DNA from: Microbulbifer sp. Q7
Lineage (GTDB): Bacteria > Pseudomonadota > Gammaproteobacteria > Pseudomonadales > Cellvibrionaceae
DNA length: 64,000 nucleotides
Direction of reading: 5' to 3'
NCBI RefSeq assembly: GCF_001639145.1
Contig: NZ_LROY01000002.1
Location: 1,520,501 to 1,584,500 of the forward strand
Shown: one piece after another, positions 33,454 to 43,911 of the stretch
Numbering within the stretch: position 1 is the first letter of the stretch
How the letters are laid out: the number at the start of each line of letters is the position of its first letter
Notes under the pieces: generated by a model
What the model was told of the DNA's origin: nothing
What the model saw: only the letters and a program-made list of their open reading frames with translations
Databases searched by the model: none
Translations under genes and position numbers: made by a program

Positions 33454-34774
33454 TGCGGCTACGTCCTTTACTGGAAGACTTGTTATCGTTGTTATCGCTT
33501 TCCTGCTGCGGTGATTCCGCGGCCCCGTCCACGGGTTCCACCGACTTTTCCAGCATTTCCTTTGCCATGGACTCCCGGAAAAGATCGCCGAGGGATTTTG
33601 AGAGATGCTCATGGGAGAACTCTTTCGACTCCTGGAAGCGGGCATTCACTTCCCGGAACCAGGGGCGGGCATTCAGTTCCCGGTGGCCGCTCTCTGGCAC
33701 CGGCCCCGGGTGCAGCCAGTCGCGCAGCTGCTCCAGGGTGATCGAATCCAGATCCCGCACCAGCACATGTTCGGTGCGATCGGTTTGCGCGATGACGTTA
33801 TGCGACTGCAGGATTTCACGGATACGCCGCCACTGTGCAGGGCGGATACCCGCGCGGGAAATATCCTGATCACTGACCGATATCCCCTTCTGGTAGTTGC
33901 TGAAGAATTTCGCCATCAACACCAGTGTTGCCACCAGATCCGAATACTTTCGGCCCTGCGCGGCCGCGTGGTAAGCAGACAGAGTTCGCACCAGCACACA
34001 ACCGGCCAGTACAATCATCCACAGGGTGTAAAGCCAGATCAGGAAGAGCGGCACAAAGGCAAAAGCACCGTAGATGGCCTGTACCGAGCTGCGCGCAACA
34101 ATAGCGCCAAACAGATGCTTGGCCGCTTCAAACGCAATGGCGGTAATCACGCCCCCGGCAAACCCGTACCGCAGAGGTACACGACAGTTGGGCACCGCGA
34201 CAAACAGCAGGGTAAATGCCACCGCCGTAAATATGAATGGCAGGATCCGCAGAAATACCGGCAGCAGGCCCAGACTGTCGTTCTGGGCAAGGACTTTTTG
34301 TGAAAACAGATACGTGGTCGTCGCCATGCCCGCGCCCAGCAGGATCGGCCCCAGGCTGAGAATGGCCCAGTACAACAGGAAACTCGAAATGCCGGTGCGC
34401 CCCTTGGGGATATCCCAGATGGCGTTGAACGTCGTTTCAATATTTTTCAGCATAATGCCCGCGGTCAGCAGCAGTATGGCAATACCGACGCCGGTCAGAC
34501 GCTGGGCCTGTGACGAAAAATTACTGATGTATTCCTGTACCTCACGACCACTCTCCGGCACGAAGTGAGAAAAGATCTGCTGCTGGATTTTGCTCTCCAG
34601 GCCGGCAAAATCCGGGAACAGGGAGAGCATCGCGTAACTCACGGTTACCAGCGGCACAATCGCGAACAGCGTCATGTAAGTGAGGGCGGCCGCATTCTGA
34701 CGACAGTTCTTTTCGTTGAATACGGACCAGAGAGAGGCGAAAAAGCGACGCCAGCGGTGCACCATTTCAGTCAT
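33413..34774 (-). CDS. YihY/BrkB-family inner-membrane protein
   Basis: 453 residues from ATG 34774; ATG at 34867 would add 31 residues but relatives begin about 25 residues before NCRQNAAALTYMTLFAIVP, as this start does. Six membrane helices occupy residues about 25-290. A long C-terminal cytoplasmic extension contains a winged-helix-like segment (AGIRPAQWRRIREILQSHNVI) and a charged tail ending SKGRSRNAGTKTSSRTANS. Once labelled ribonuclease BN, the family has no settled function. Confidence 0.88.
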   Translation of the reverse strand: MTEMVHRWRRFFASLWSVFNEKNCRQNAAALTYMTLFAIVPLVTVSYAMLSLFPDFAGLESKIQQQIFSHFVPESGREVQEYISNFSSQAQRLTGVGIAILLLTAGIMLKNIETTFNAIWDIPKGRTGISSFLLYWAILSLGPILLGAGMATTTYLFSQKVLAQNDSLGLLPVFLRILPFIFTAVAFTLLFVAVPNCRVPLRYGFAGGVITAIAFEAAKHLFGAIVARSSVQAIYGAFAFVPLFLIWLYTLWMIVLAGCVLVRTLSAYHAAAQGRKYSDLVATLVLMAKFFSNYQKGISVSDQDISRAGIRPAQWRRIREILQSHNVIAQTDRTEHVLVRDLDSITLEQLRDWLHPGPVPESGHRELNARPWFREVNARFQESKEFSHEHLSKSLGDLFRESMAKEMLEKSVEPVDGAAESPQQESDNNDNKSSSKGRSRNAGTKTSSRTANS

Positions 34775-34957
34775 GGGTCTTCTCAGTTTGTTATATAGCC
34801 ACGTGTGCCGAACTCTATTCTGAATCCGAGCGCAAACGCCGTGCAATCTGTCTAAAAAGTACGCCATACCCCAGCGTAGACCAGGAATCAGACAGGCTCA
34901 TGGACGGCCAACAGTCACCTGTTAGAATACGCCAAACCTTAACAGGATACCCCTTCG

Positions 34958-36283
<1,326 letters not shown>

Positions 36284-36316
36284 TAACACAACAAGACCGT
36301 CAAAGGAGTTTCAGGT

Positions 36317-38185
36317 TTGAGCGAAGCAACCCACCAACGCGGCCCCATCCGCCGTTTTTTTGGCGCCATCGGCGGCGCCATCACCTGGCTGCGCCGGGTC
36401 GTTACCAACCTGCTGTTCCTGTTGATCCTGCTGTTTATCGGCATCGCCATCTTTGGCGGTGAAGAGCGCATCACGGTGCCACAGGGTGGCGCGCTAAAAG
36501 TTGCCCCCGCCGGATTTCTGGTGGATGAAGTCAGCCAGCCCAGCGGTGTGCCCGGTTTTCTTGGCGGTCCGTCAAGGCCGCAGGAAACCCGCGTCAAAGA
36601 CCTGGTCGAAGCCATCGACCGCGCGGCCAATGACAATCGTATCGGCGCACTGGTGCTCGAACTCGACTATCTGGCAGGCGCCAGCCTGAGCAAGCTTGAA
36701 GAAGTCGGCGAAGCCGTACAGCGCTTCAAGGCGACGGAAAAGCCGGTGTATGCCATTGGAGACAACTTCACCCAGGGGCAATACTTCCTCGCCAGTCACG
36801 CCGACAAGGTGTACATGAACCCAATGGGCTCATTGTTGATCACCGGGTTTGGCAGCTACCGCAATTACTACAAAAGCGCGCTCGACAAGCTGAAAATCAA
36901 CTTCCACGTATTCCGCGTCGGTGATTACAAGGACTTTATCGAGCCCTACACCCGCGATGATATGTCCCCAGCCTCGCGGGAAAACAACGCCCGCTGGCTG
37001 CACCAGCTGTGGACCGAATACACGGAGCAGGTAACCGGCCTGCGCAACCTGCCCCCCAATGCGATCGACAGCTACATTGCCGACCTGCCGGAAAACCTGC
37101 GCGCCCAGGGCGGCAGTTGGGCGGACGCGGCACTGGCCAATAAATTTGTCGACAAACTGCTCACCCGCCGCGCCGCGGTGGCGGAAGTACAGGAGCTGGT
37201 CGGTGTCAGTGACGCCGACAAGTCCCAGTACAAAGCAATTAATGCAATGGACTACTTGCGCCAAGCCAAGCTGACCGACCTGCCCGACCCGCGCCATCAA
37301 GCGGACAAAATCGGCTTGATCAGTGCCGCTGGCGCCATCATGGATGGCGAGGCTCCCGCCGGACAGATCGGCAGCGCCACCCTGGGTAAGCTGATTGCCG
37401 AGGCGCGGGAAAAAGAGGTCAAGGCGCTGGTGCTGCGGATCGACAGCCCCGGCGGCTCCGCCTTTGCTTCCGAAGCCATCCGCCAGGAACTGCTGGCCAC
37501 CCGTGAGGCCGGCATCCCCGTGGTCATTTCCATGGGCAGCGTGGCAGCCTCCGGCGGCTACTGGATTGCCGCAGGCGGCGACCGTATCTGGGCCTCGCCT
37601 TCCACCATCACCGGCTCGATCGGTGTATTTGGTGCCTTCCCAACCTTCGAGGATTCCCTTGAGCACCTGGGGATCTTCAACGATGGCGTGGGCACCACGG
37701 AACTGGCGGGCACCATGCGCCTGGATCGCGCGCTGCCGGAAGCTGCCGCCGATATCCTGCAGCAGGGTGTTGAGCACACTTACGCCCAGTTCCTGCAGCT
37801 GGTGGCGGGAGCCCGCAACAGCACCCCACAGGAAATCCATAAAATTGCCCAGGGCCAGGTATGGACCGGGCGCACCGCCCATAAACTGGGCCTGGTGGAT
37901 GAGCTGGGCAATCTCAAGGACGCCATCGCCGATGCCGCGCAGCTGGCAGAGCTGGAAAAATACGACGTGGTGGAAATCCAGCGCGAGCTGACCCCCAGTG
38001 AAAAACTCATGCGCGCACTGGCAGAAAACGTCGATGCCCGAATCGCCGCCAGCGTTGAGCAGAATCTTCCACTGGGCGCCTGGTTCAGTAGCCTGCAGCC
38101 GGCCCTGCAGCCCCTGGCTGAGCTGAAAAGCTTCCAGGATCCGCGCGCACTGTATGTGCGCTGCATGCATTGCATCGCACCCTGA
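36317..38185 (+). CDS. sppA: Signal peptide peptidase SppA, 67-kDa type
   Basis: 622 residues, close to E. coli SppA (618). Start is TTG 36317 with AAAGGAG about 10 bases upstream. One N-terminal membrane helix (LLFLLILLFIGIAIFG) anchors two ClpP-like repeats. The catalytic Lys is in FRVGDYKDFIEPY (N-terminal repeat) and the Ser nucleophile in MGSVAASGGYWIAA (C-terminal repeat), as in the E. coli Ser/Lys dyad. It degrades signal-peptide remnants at the periplasmic face. Last gene of the arsC-wrbA-DUF2069 run. Confidence 0.96.
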   Translation: MSEATHQRGPIRRFFGAIGGAITWLRRVVTNLLFLLILLFIGIAIFGGEERITVPQGGALKVAPAGFLVDEVSQPSGVPGFLGGPSRPQETRVKDLVEAIDRAANDNRIGALVLELDYLAGASLSKLEEVGEAVQRFKATEKPVYAIGDNFTQGQYFLASHADKVYMNPMGSLLITGFGSYRNYYKSALDKLKINFHVFRVGDYKDFIEPYTRDDMSPASRENNARWLHQLWTEYTEQVTGLRNLPPNAIDSYIADLPENLRAQGGSWADAALANKFVDKLLTRRAAVAEVQELVGVSDADKSQYKAINAMDYLRQAKLTDLPDPRHQADKIGLISAAGAIMDGEAPAGQIGSATLGKLIAEAREKEVKALVLRIDSPGGSAFASEAIRQELLATREAGIPVVISMGSVAASGGYWIAAGGDRIWASPSTITGSIGVFGAFPTFEDSLEHLGIFNDGVGTTELAGTMRLDRALPEAAADILQQGVEHTYAQFLQLVAGARNSTPQEIHKIAQGQVWTGRTAHKLGLVDELGNLKDAIADAAQLAELEKYDVVEIQRELTPSEKLMRALAENVDARIAASVEQNLPLGAWFSSLQPALQPLAELKSFQDPRALYVRCMHCIAP

Positions 38186-38540
38186 CCACAAAAGCTCCGC
38201 TGTACCCGATGGTGCAGCGGGGCGCCTACCCATCGCCTGTCCCCCCTCACCGCCGCGCCCACCAGCGAAACAGGCGCCCACAGACACCGCAACGCCCTCG
38301 CCGCACTGAATTTGTGCAACTAAAATTGCAGCGGGCAGTCGGCGAACCATTTTGATGCATTATTCGGTGGTTTCCCGCATCCGTTGACATGACCGGATGC
38401 ATTAGTTGCCAGCCAGCCGGCTACAAGCACCGCCATAGCTCACTTTTTTCCGTCTGGCACTATTTTTGGATTGTCATAGTAAAGCGCGGGTCTGACCGAC
38501 AGCCCATGAAGCGATAACTTGCACATCAGCCCGGAATCGA
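38186..38540. other. Intergenic region before the glucosylglycerate cassette
   Basis: About 355 bases. An imperfect hairpin follows sppA (GCTCCGCTG 38194-38202 with CAGCGGGGC 38215-38223) without a T-run. The distal half is more AT-rich and should hold the promoter of the cassette. No convincing operator was seen. Confidence 0.45.
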
Positions 38541-39419
38541 ATGACACAATTAAATGGCGAGGCGCACAGCGAAACAGACATCCAGTGGCTCATTGCCAGT
38601 GACCTCGACGGCACCCTGCTGGATCACTTCAGCTATTCTCACCAACCGGCCGACGCCACTCTGGCACTCCTGGAGTCAAACGCTGTCCCCGTCATCCTCA
38701 ACAGCAGTAAAACCCGCGACGAGATGCTCGCCCTACGGCAGGCCCTCAACAACCAGCATCCGTTTATCGTTGAAAACGGCTCGGCCATTTTTATCCCCCA
38801 GGGATACTTCCCGCAAAAGCCCGAACTGGCGCGGGAAGACGCCGGTTATTGGATTCTTGAGCCCGGTGCGCGACGTCAGGATATCCTCGCGTTTCTGGCC
38901 AAGGACGCACAAAAGAACAGTGCGCCCTACCTCAATTTCAATAGCGCCAGCACAGAAGAAATTGTTGCCGCCACCGGCCTGACCGATCACGAGGCACAAA
39001 GAGCCAACCAGCGCGATTATTCCGAGCCGTTGTTGTGGCAAGGGGATGAGCAGCAAAAGCTGGCGTTTACTGCCCGCGTCAATGCCGCGGGGTTTTCCAC
39101 CCTACAGGGCGGCCGCTTCCTGCACGTGCTCGGCCAGACCGACAAGGGGCGCGCCACCAACCTGCTAAAGAAAACCTACCAGAACTACACCCGGCGCGAA
39201 TGCCGGCTGATCGCCAGCGGCGATGGACCAAACGATCTCGACATGTTGAGCGTTGCCGATATCGCCATCATCGTCCGCTCTCCGGCGCATCCGCCACCGG
39301 ACCTGCCCCACCACCCATCCCTGCTCATCACGCGCGAGACCGGTCCTCAGGGGTGGGCGGACGCCATCGGAGAAATCTTCGCTGCCGGCTCGCCCTACCC
39401 CGCGCTGATGCGCAACTAA
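38541..39419 (+). CDS. Mannosyl/glucosyl-3-phosphoglycerate phosphatase (HAD-IIB)
   Basis: 292 residues. HAD motifs: nucleophile Asp in ASDLDGTLLDH, Ser/Thr in ILNSSKTRDE, Lys in LGQTDKGRATNLL, and GDGPNDLDMLSVAD. The cap and the FIVENGSAIFIP segment are those of the MPGP subgroup. With the following synthase gene it would remove phosphate from glucosyl-3-phosphoglycerate to give glucosylglycerate, a compatible solute. The substrate (glucosyl or mannosyl) is inferred from the neighbour. Confidence 0.87.
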   Translation: MTQLNGEAHSETDIQWLIASDLDGTLLDHFSYSHQPADATLALLESNAVPVILNSSKTRDEMLALRQALNNQHPFIVENGSAIFIPQGYFPQKPELAREDAGYWILEPGARRQDILAFLAKDAQKNSAPYLNFNSASTEEIVAATGLTDHEAQRANQRDYSEPLLWQGDEQQKLAFTARVNAAGFSTLQGGRFLHVLGQTDKGRATNLLKKTYQNYTRRECRLIASGDGPNDLDMLSVADIAIIVRSPAHPPPDLPHHPSLLITRETGPQGWADAIGEIFAAGSPYPALMRN

Positions 39420-39444
39420 CCAGACGTACAAAAGGAAGCAATCC

Positions 39445-40668
39445 GTGACCGACTTTTTTCAGAATGGCGACATCACGACCCTGCACAACCTTTCCAATCG
39501 CAGCCTGGAAGATATGGAAGCGGACCTGATGCGCTTTTCCAGGCAGCGCCCCATGTCCCTGCTGCTGCCCTCCCTGTATTCAGAACTGGAAGGCGAAGCC
39601 CTGCCCCGCATTCTCAAGATTCTTGCGGAAGTGCCCTATCTGTCGGAAATCGTGATCGGTCTCGACCGTGCAGATGAATCCCAGTACCGCGATGCCCTCA
39701 AACAGTTCAGCATCCTGCCGCAGCACGTGCGGGTATTGTGGAACGATGGCCCGCGCCTGCGTGAGCTGGACGCACAGCTGCAACGGGATGGCCTGGCGCC
39801 CATGGACGCGGGCAAGGGGCGCAATGTGTGGTATTGCCTCGGCTACATTCTTGCCTCCGGTCGCGGCGAAGCCATCGCCCTGCACGACTGTGACATCGTC
39901 ACTTACGATCGCATGATGCTGGCACGGCTGTTCTATCCGGTCGCCAATCCCCAGTTCAGCTACGAGTTCTGTAAAGGCTATTACTCCCGTGTGGCCAACG
40001 GAAAAATCAATGGCCGCGTTTGTCGGCTACTGGTCACGCCACTGATCCGCACCCTGAAAAAAATCTACGGGCATACCAAGTACCTGGAATACATGGACAG
40101 CTTCCGCTACTCCCTCGCCGGTGAGTTTTCCTTCCGCCGCGACGTGGTCAATGATCTGCGTATCCCCAGTGACTGGGGCCTGGAGATCGGCGTACTGTCA
40201 GAAATGTACCGCAATTACTCCACCAACCGACTGTGCCAGGTGGATATCGCCCACGCCTACGACCACAAACACCAGGATGTTTCCTTTGACGATGAGGACT
40301 GTGGCCTGTCGAAGATGTCCATCGATATTGCCAAGTCATTTTTCCGCAAGCTCGCCACCCAGGGCACCGTGTTTTCTTCGGAGACTTTCCGCAGTATCAA
40401 GGCCACCTACTTCCGCATCGCCCTCGACTTTGTCGAAACCTACCGCAACGATGCCATCATAAATGGCCTGAATTTTGATATTCATAAAGAGGAGCAGACC
40501 GTGGAGCTCTTCGCCAGCAATCTGGTCAAGGCGGGACAAGCTTTTCTCGACAACCCCATGGAAACCCCGTTTATTCCCAGCTGGAACCGGATCACCAGCG
40601 CCGAGCCAGGTTTCCTCGACCGACTGAAAAAGGCGGTCGAGGCGGATTACGAGGAGTACAACGGGTAA
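39445..40668 (+). CDS. Glucosyl-3-phosphoglycerate synthase-like GT81 glycosyltransferase
   Basis: 407 residues from GTG 39445, with AAAGGAAG upstream. GT-A fold: metal-binding DxD as HDCDIVTYDR, MDAGKGRNVWYCLGYILA before it, and LAGEFSFRRDVVNDLRIPSDWGLEIG as in GpgS enzymes. It transfers glucose from an NDP-glucose to 3-phosphoglycerate. Adjacent phosphatase (25 bases upstream) and phosphorylase genes (66 bases downstream) support this. A mannosyl donor is possible but less likely with the GH13_18-type partner. Confidence 0.85.
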   Translation: MTDFFQNGDITTLHNLSNRSLEDMEADLMRFSRQRPMSLLLPSLYSELEGEALPRILKILAEVPYLSEIVIGLDRADESQYRDALKQFSILPQHVRVLWNDGPRLRELDAQLQRDGLAPMDAGKGRNVWYCLGYILASGRGEAIALHDCDIVTYDRMMLARLFYPVANPQFSYEFCKGYYSRVANGKINGRVCRLLVTPLIRTLKKIYGHTKYLEYMDSFRYSLAGEFSFRRDVVNDLRIPSDWGLEIGVLSEMYRNYSTNRLCQVDIAHAYDHKHQDVSFDDEDCGLSKMSIDIAKSFFRKLATQGTVFSSETFRSIKATYFRIALDFVETYRNDAIINGLNFDIHKEEQTVELFASNLVKAGQAFLDNPMETPFIPSWNRITSAEPGFLDRLKKAVEADYEEYNG

Positions 40669-40734
40669 CTGCCCGGCCTGTTATCAGGTCCCAACTGACC
40701 AGACTCAATCACTGCAGGGAAACCGGGGGAGACC

Positions 40735-42489
40735 GTGAGCCATTCGAACGCGCCATTGCCAATCAAGGAGGTACTGCACCAGAAGGTGGTGGACCACCTG
40801 ACGTTTATCTACCCGGACCTGGAGATAGAGCCCATCGCCCAGGAACTGGTGCATACCATGCGGCTCGACGAAGATTGCCAGAGTCCCCTGGCCCACAAAA
40901 ATCTGTGGGACCAGACCGACATTGCGGTAATTACCTACGGCAACAGCATCATCAGTGACCATCAGCCGCCCCTGAAAACCCTGCACCATTTTCTACAGGC
41001 GCACTTCCCAATGCTGATCAATACGGTGCACATACTGCCGTTCTTCCCCTACACCAGTGACGATGGTTTCGCCGTTTCTGCCTACAAACAGGTGGATCCG
41101 CCACTGGGCGACTGGAGCGATATCCTGCGCATCAGTACCGACTTTCACCTGATGGCGGATCTGGTGATCAACCACTGCTCGTCACGGCACGAGTGGTTTG
41201 TGAACTATCAGGAGGGGCGCGAGCCCGGCGTTGGCTTCTTCGTGGAAGCAGATCCGAAGGAAGATCTCAGCGCGGTGGTTCGACCGCGGGTAACACCACT
41301 CCTGCGCCCCACCACCACCCCCCAGGGAACCAAGCACGTCTGGTGTACCTTCGGCCACGATCAGGTAGACCTGAACTTTGCAAACCCGAAGGTACTCGCG
41401 AAGATCGTCGATATTATTCGCCTGTATCTGGATATGGGTGTGCGTGTTTTTCGCCTGGATGCCGTGGCCTTTATCTGGAAAAAGCTCGGCACCAATTGCC
41501 TGAATCTGGAGGAGACCCATGAGATCGTGCGTCTGCTGCGCACGCTGATCGAGCACGCCGATCCCAATGCGGTGATCATTACCGAAACCAATATTCCCAA
41601 TCAGGAAAACCTGTCGTACTTCGGCAATGCCAATGAAGCCCACTGTATTTACAACTTTTCCCTGCCGCCGCTGCTGGTAAATACCCTGGTTACCGGTAAT
41701 TGCCGCTACCTGAAGAACTGGCTGATGGGTATGCCGCCGGCACAGAACGGCACCACCTATTTCAACTTCATCGCCTCGCACGACGGGATCGGCCTGCGGC
41801 CGGTAGAGGGTTTGCTGGATGACAGTGAACTGGAAGCGCTGATCCAGACCATGGAGAATTTCGGCGGCCAGATTTCCTGGCGCGCGCTGGATGACGGCAG
41901 CAACAAACCCTACGAAATCAATATTTCCCTGTTTGATGCCCTCAAGGGAACCATCGCGGGCGAAGATGATTGGCAACTAAGACGCTTCATCTGCGCCCAC
42001 GCCATCATGCTGGCTCTGGAAGGCCTGCCCGCGTTTTATCTGCACAGTCTGATGGGCACCACCAATGACTACGAGCGGATGAAAGAACACGGTCACAACC
42101 GCGCCATCAACCGCCGCCAGTGGCACGAGCAGGAACTGGATGATGTGTTGGCCGACCCCGACCGCCACCACCATCACGTGTTCCAGCATTTGCGCAAACT
42201 GATCCAACTGCGTCGCGAGCAGCCCGCGTTCCACCCCAACGCAACGCAGTTTACCCTGCACCTCGGTGACCAGGTCTTCGCCTTCTGGCGCCAGAGCCTG
42301 GATCGCCGGCAGAGTATTTTCTGCCTCAACAATATCTCCGACACGCCGCAGACCATCCACCTGAATGCGATTAACCTGATTGGTACGGATCAGTGGAAAG
42401 ATCTGATCAGCGAGGCGACCTTCGACGACATGCTGTCTACGGTTACCCTGGATCCCTACCAGACGCTGTGGATCAGTAACCGCTGGTAA
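40735..42489 (+). CDS. GH13_18 sugar phosphorylase, probably glucosylglycerate phosphorylase
   Basis: 584 residues from GTG 40735 (GGGGAG 5 bases upstream). A (beta/alpha)8 barrel of the sucrose-phosphorylase subfamily: [30 protein letters not shown], nucleophile Asp in [14 protein letters not shown], acid/base Glu in [10 protein letters not shown], and [10 protein letters not shown]. Subfamily members act on sucrose, sucrose 6'-phosphate, glucosylglycerol or glucosylglycerate. Placement directly after a GT81-type synthase points to glucosylglycerate, giving glucose 1-phosphate and glycerate. The cassette could thus both make and recycle the solute. Confidence 0.85.
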   Translation: MSHSNAPLPIKEVLHQKVVDHLTFIYPDLEIEPIAQELVHTMRLDEDCQSPLAHKNLWDQTDIAVITYGNSIISDHQPPLKTLHHFLQAHFPMLINTVHILPFFPYTSDDGFAVSAYKQVDPPLGDWSDILRISTDFHLMADLVINHCSSRHEWFVNYQEGREPGVGFFVEADPKEDLSAVVRPRVTPLLRPTTTPQGTKHVWCTFGHDQVDLNFANPKVLAKIVDIIRLYLDMGVRVFRLDAVAFIWKKLGTNCLNLEETHEIVRLLRTLIEHADPNAVIITETNIPNQENLSYFGNANEAHCIYNFSLPPLLVNTLVTGNCRYLKNWLMGMPPAQNGTTYFNFIASHDGIGLRPVEGLLDDSELEALIQTMENFGGQISWRALDDGSNKPYEINISLFDALKGTIAGEDDWQLRRFICAHAIMLALEGLPAFYLHSLMGTTNDYERMKEHGHNRAINRRQWHEQELDDVLADPDRHHHHVFQHLRKLIQLRREQPAFHPNATQFTLHLGDQVFAFWRQSLDRRQSIFCLNNISDTPQTIHLNAINLIGTDQWKDLISEATFDDMLSTVTLDPYQTLWISNRW

Positions 42490-42507
42490 CCCCAGGGGGC
42501 GTGACAT

Positions 42508-43770
42508 TCACGGCTCGGGAGATTCGCTGGTTTCGGTATTGGGAATGTGCAGTTTGCGCAGGGCACCGCTCAGCCAGGCAAAGACAAAAGCCACCAGGCT
42601 AAAAATACCGGCCCACAACAGGGTGGTGAGCGGTGCGGAAAATTCACTGATGATCCCCGCCAACAGCGCACCGATTGCCGCGGAACCAAACAGCGAGAGC
42701 TGGTAAATGGAGATTACCCGGCTGCGCACTTGCTCAGGGGCAAGCAGCTGGATGATCGACCGGCCGAGTCCCGCGGAAGCCGCAGCCACCGCGCCCCAGC
42801 AGGCACACAGGAACATCAGCCCGAACGGCGTAGGGCCAAAGCTGATGGCAATCAACAGCGCCGCACTGTAGAGCAGACACATCAGTACACCACGCCCCGG
42901 TGTATCCCCCTGCCCTCGCCGCAGCATGGCCACCGTCGCAATCACGGTGCCCAGCACAAACGCAATCTGCAGGGTGGCGTAGTAGCTGGCACCGCGCCCG
43001 TAACTTTCCGCCATCAGCGGCAGCACCACCAGAAATACCCCGATATGCACCAGGCCATTGAACCCTACCAGCATTACCAGCTCGAGGATGGCGCGGCTGT
43101 TGCGCACTTCGGCAAACCCCTCCAGCAGCGCAGAAGGGAGTGTCAGGCGCGCTGTGGGCTTTGCCAAACGCAAGTGGCGCATGGAGAAGAAAAAGAGTGC
43201 GGCGATCAACAGCACCCCCACCTGAATCAGCAACAGTAACTCTGCGCCCCAGCTGTCAAATCGGCTCGCCAGTAGCATGCCGATGGCCTGGCCACCGTAC
43301 TGGGCCAGCATCATCCAGGTCACGGTGTGCTGTACCCGGGCTTCGCTGAGCCGGGTATTACTTTCCTCTGGGGAGCGGGCGCAGCGCTGCACCAGGTTGT
43401 CCCGTGCAGGCTGCAGGAAGGCGGTACAAATGCCGAGACTGACACCGTACAGAATCAACAGGCCGAGACTGGGCAGTTGGTAAAGCAAGTAATACGCGAG
43501 CGCAGCGTGACACAGACCGAGGCCCAGGCAAGACACGGCTGCCACCCGGGCGGAATCAAACCGGTCCGCCAGTGCACCGCCAAACAGTAGAAAAACCAGA
43601 TTGGGCAGCAGCACCGACGCCTGAACCCAGCCCAACTGCAATGCAGGCAACTCCATTAACGCCACGGCGATCCATGGCAGCAGGATCACCTGCAGGCCAG
43701 TGGCCAGGGAGGTGCCGCTGTAACCCAGCAAAAATGTTCGCAGGCGTGCCACCTGTGCGGGAAGTGCCAT
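42508..43770 (-). CDS. MFS transporter
   Basis: 420 residues with twelve predicted membrane helices, of the MFS_3/EntS-like type. The loop 2-3 signature reads GGALADRFDSARVA. TAFLQPARDNLVQRC and the second-half GRGASYYATLQIAF also fit. Export of a small molecule is likely; no siderophore genes are near. It follows tgpA on the same strand after 141 bases that contain a probable terminator, and is convergent with the phosphorylase gene. Confidence 0.85.
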   Translation of the reverse strand: MALPAQVARLRTFLLGYSGTSLATGLQVILLPWIAVALMELPALQLGWVQASVLLPNLVFLLFGGALADRFDSARVAAVSCLGLGLCHAALAYYLLYQLPSLGLLILYGVSLGICTAFLQPARDNLVQRCARSPEESNTRLSEARVQHTVTWMMLAQYGGQAIGMLLASRFDSWGAELLLLIQVGVLLIAALFFFSMRHLRLAKPTARLTLPSALLEGFAEVRNSRAILELVMLVGFNGLVHIGVFLVVLPLMAESYGRGASYYATLQIAFVLGTVIATVAMLRRGQGDTPGRGVLMCLLYSAALLIAISFGPTPFGLMFLCACWGAVAAASAGLGRSIIQLLAPEQVRSRVISIYQLSLFGSAAIGALLAGIISEFSAPLTTLLWAGIFSLVAFVFAWLSGALRKLHIPNTETSESPEP

Positions 43771-43865
43771 TTATTGAATCCGGAAAACCTGTTGCACTGC
43801 CACCGGAGGAGAAGTTCGGTCACCTCTCTGCCGGTGCAGCTGGCGGGACGAGCACCCGGCCCGTC

Positions 43866-43887
43866 AAAAAAAGGGCGACATTGTCCC
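43866..43887 (-). terminator. Probable terminator after tgpA-like gene
   Basis: On the minus strand GGGAC-AAT-GTCGCCC forms a short bulged stem followed directly by seven T (plus-strand A-run 43866-43872). 25 bases past the transglutaminase stop. Confidence 0.55.
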
Positions 43888-43911
43888 ACAGAATATGGTG
43901 TTTTGGGCCCG

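Noticed and set aside
38454..38475. Sigma-54-like TGGCAC-N5-TTGGA before the glucosylglycerate cassette
   Set aside because: The essential GC of the -12 element is missing and no enhancer-binding activator is nearby.
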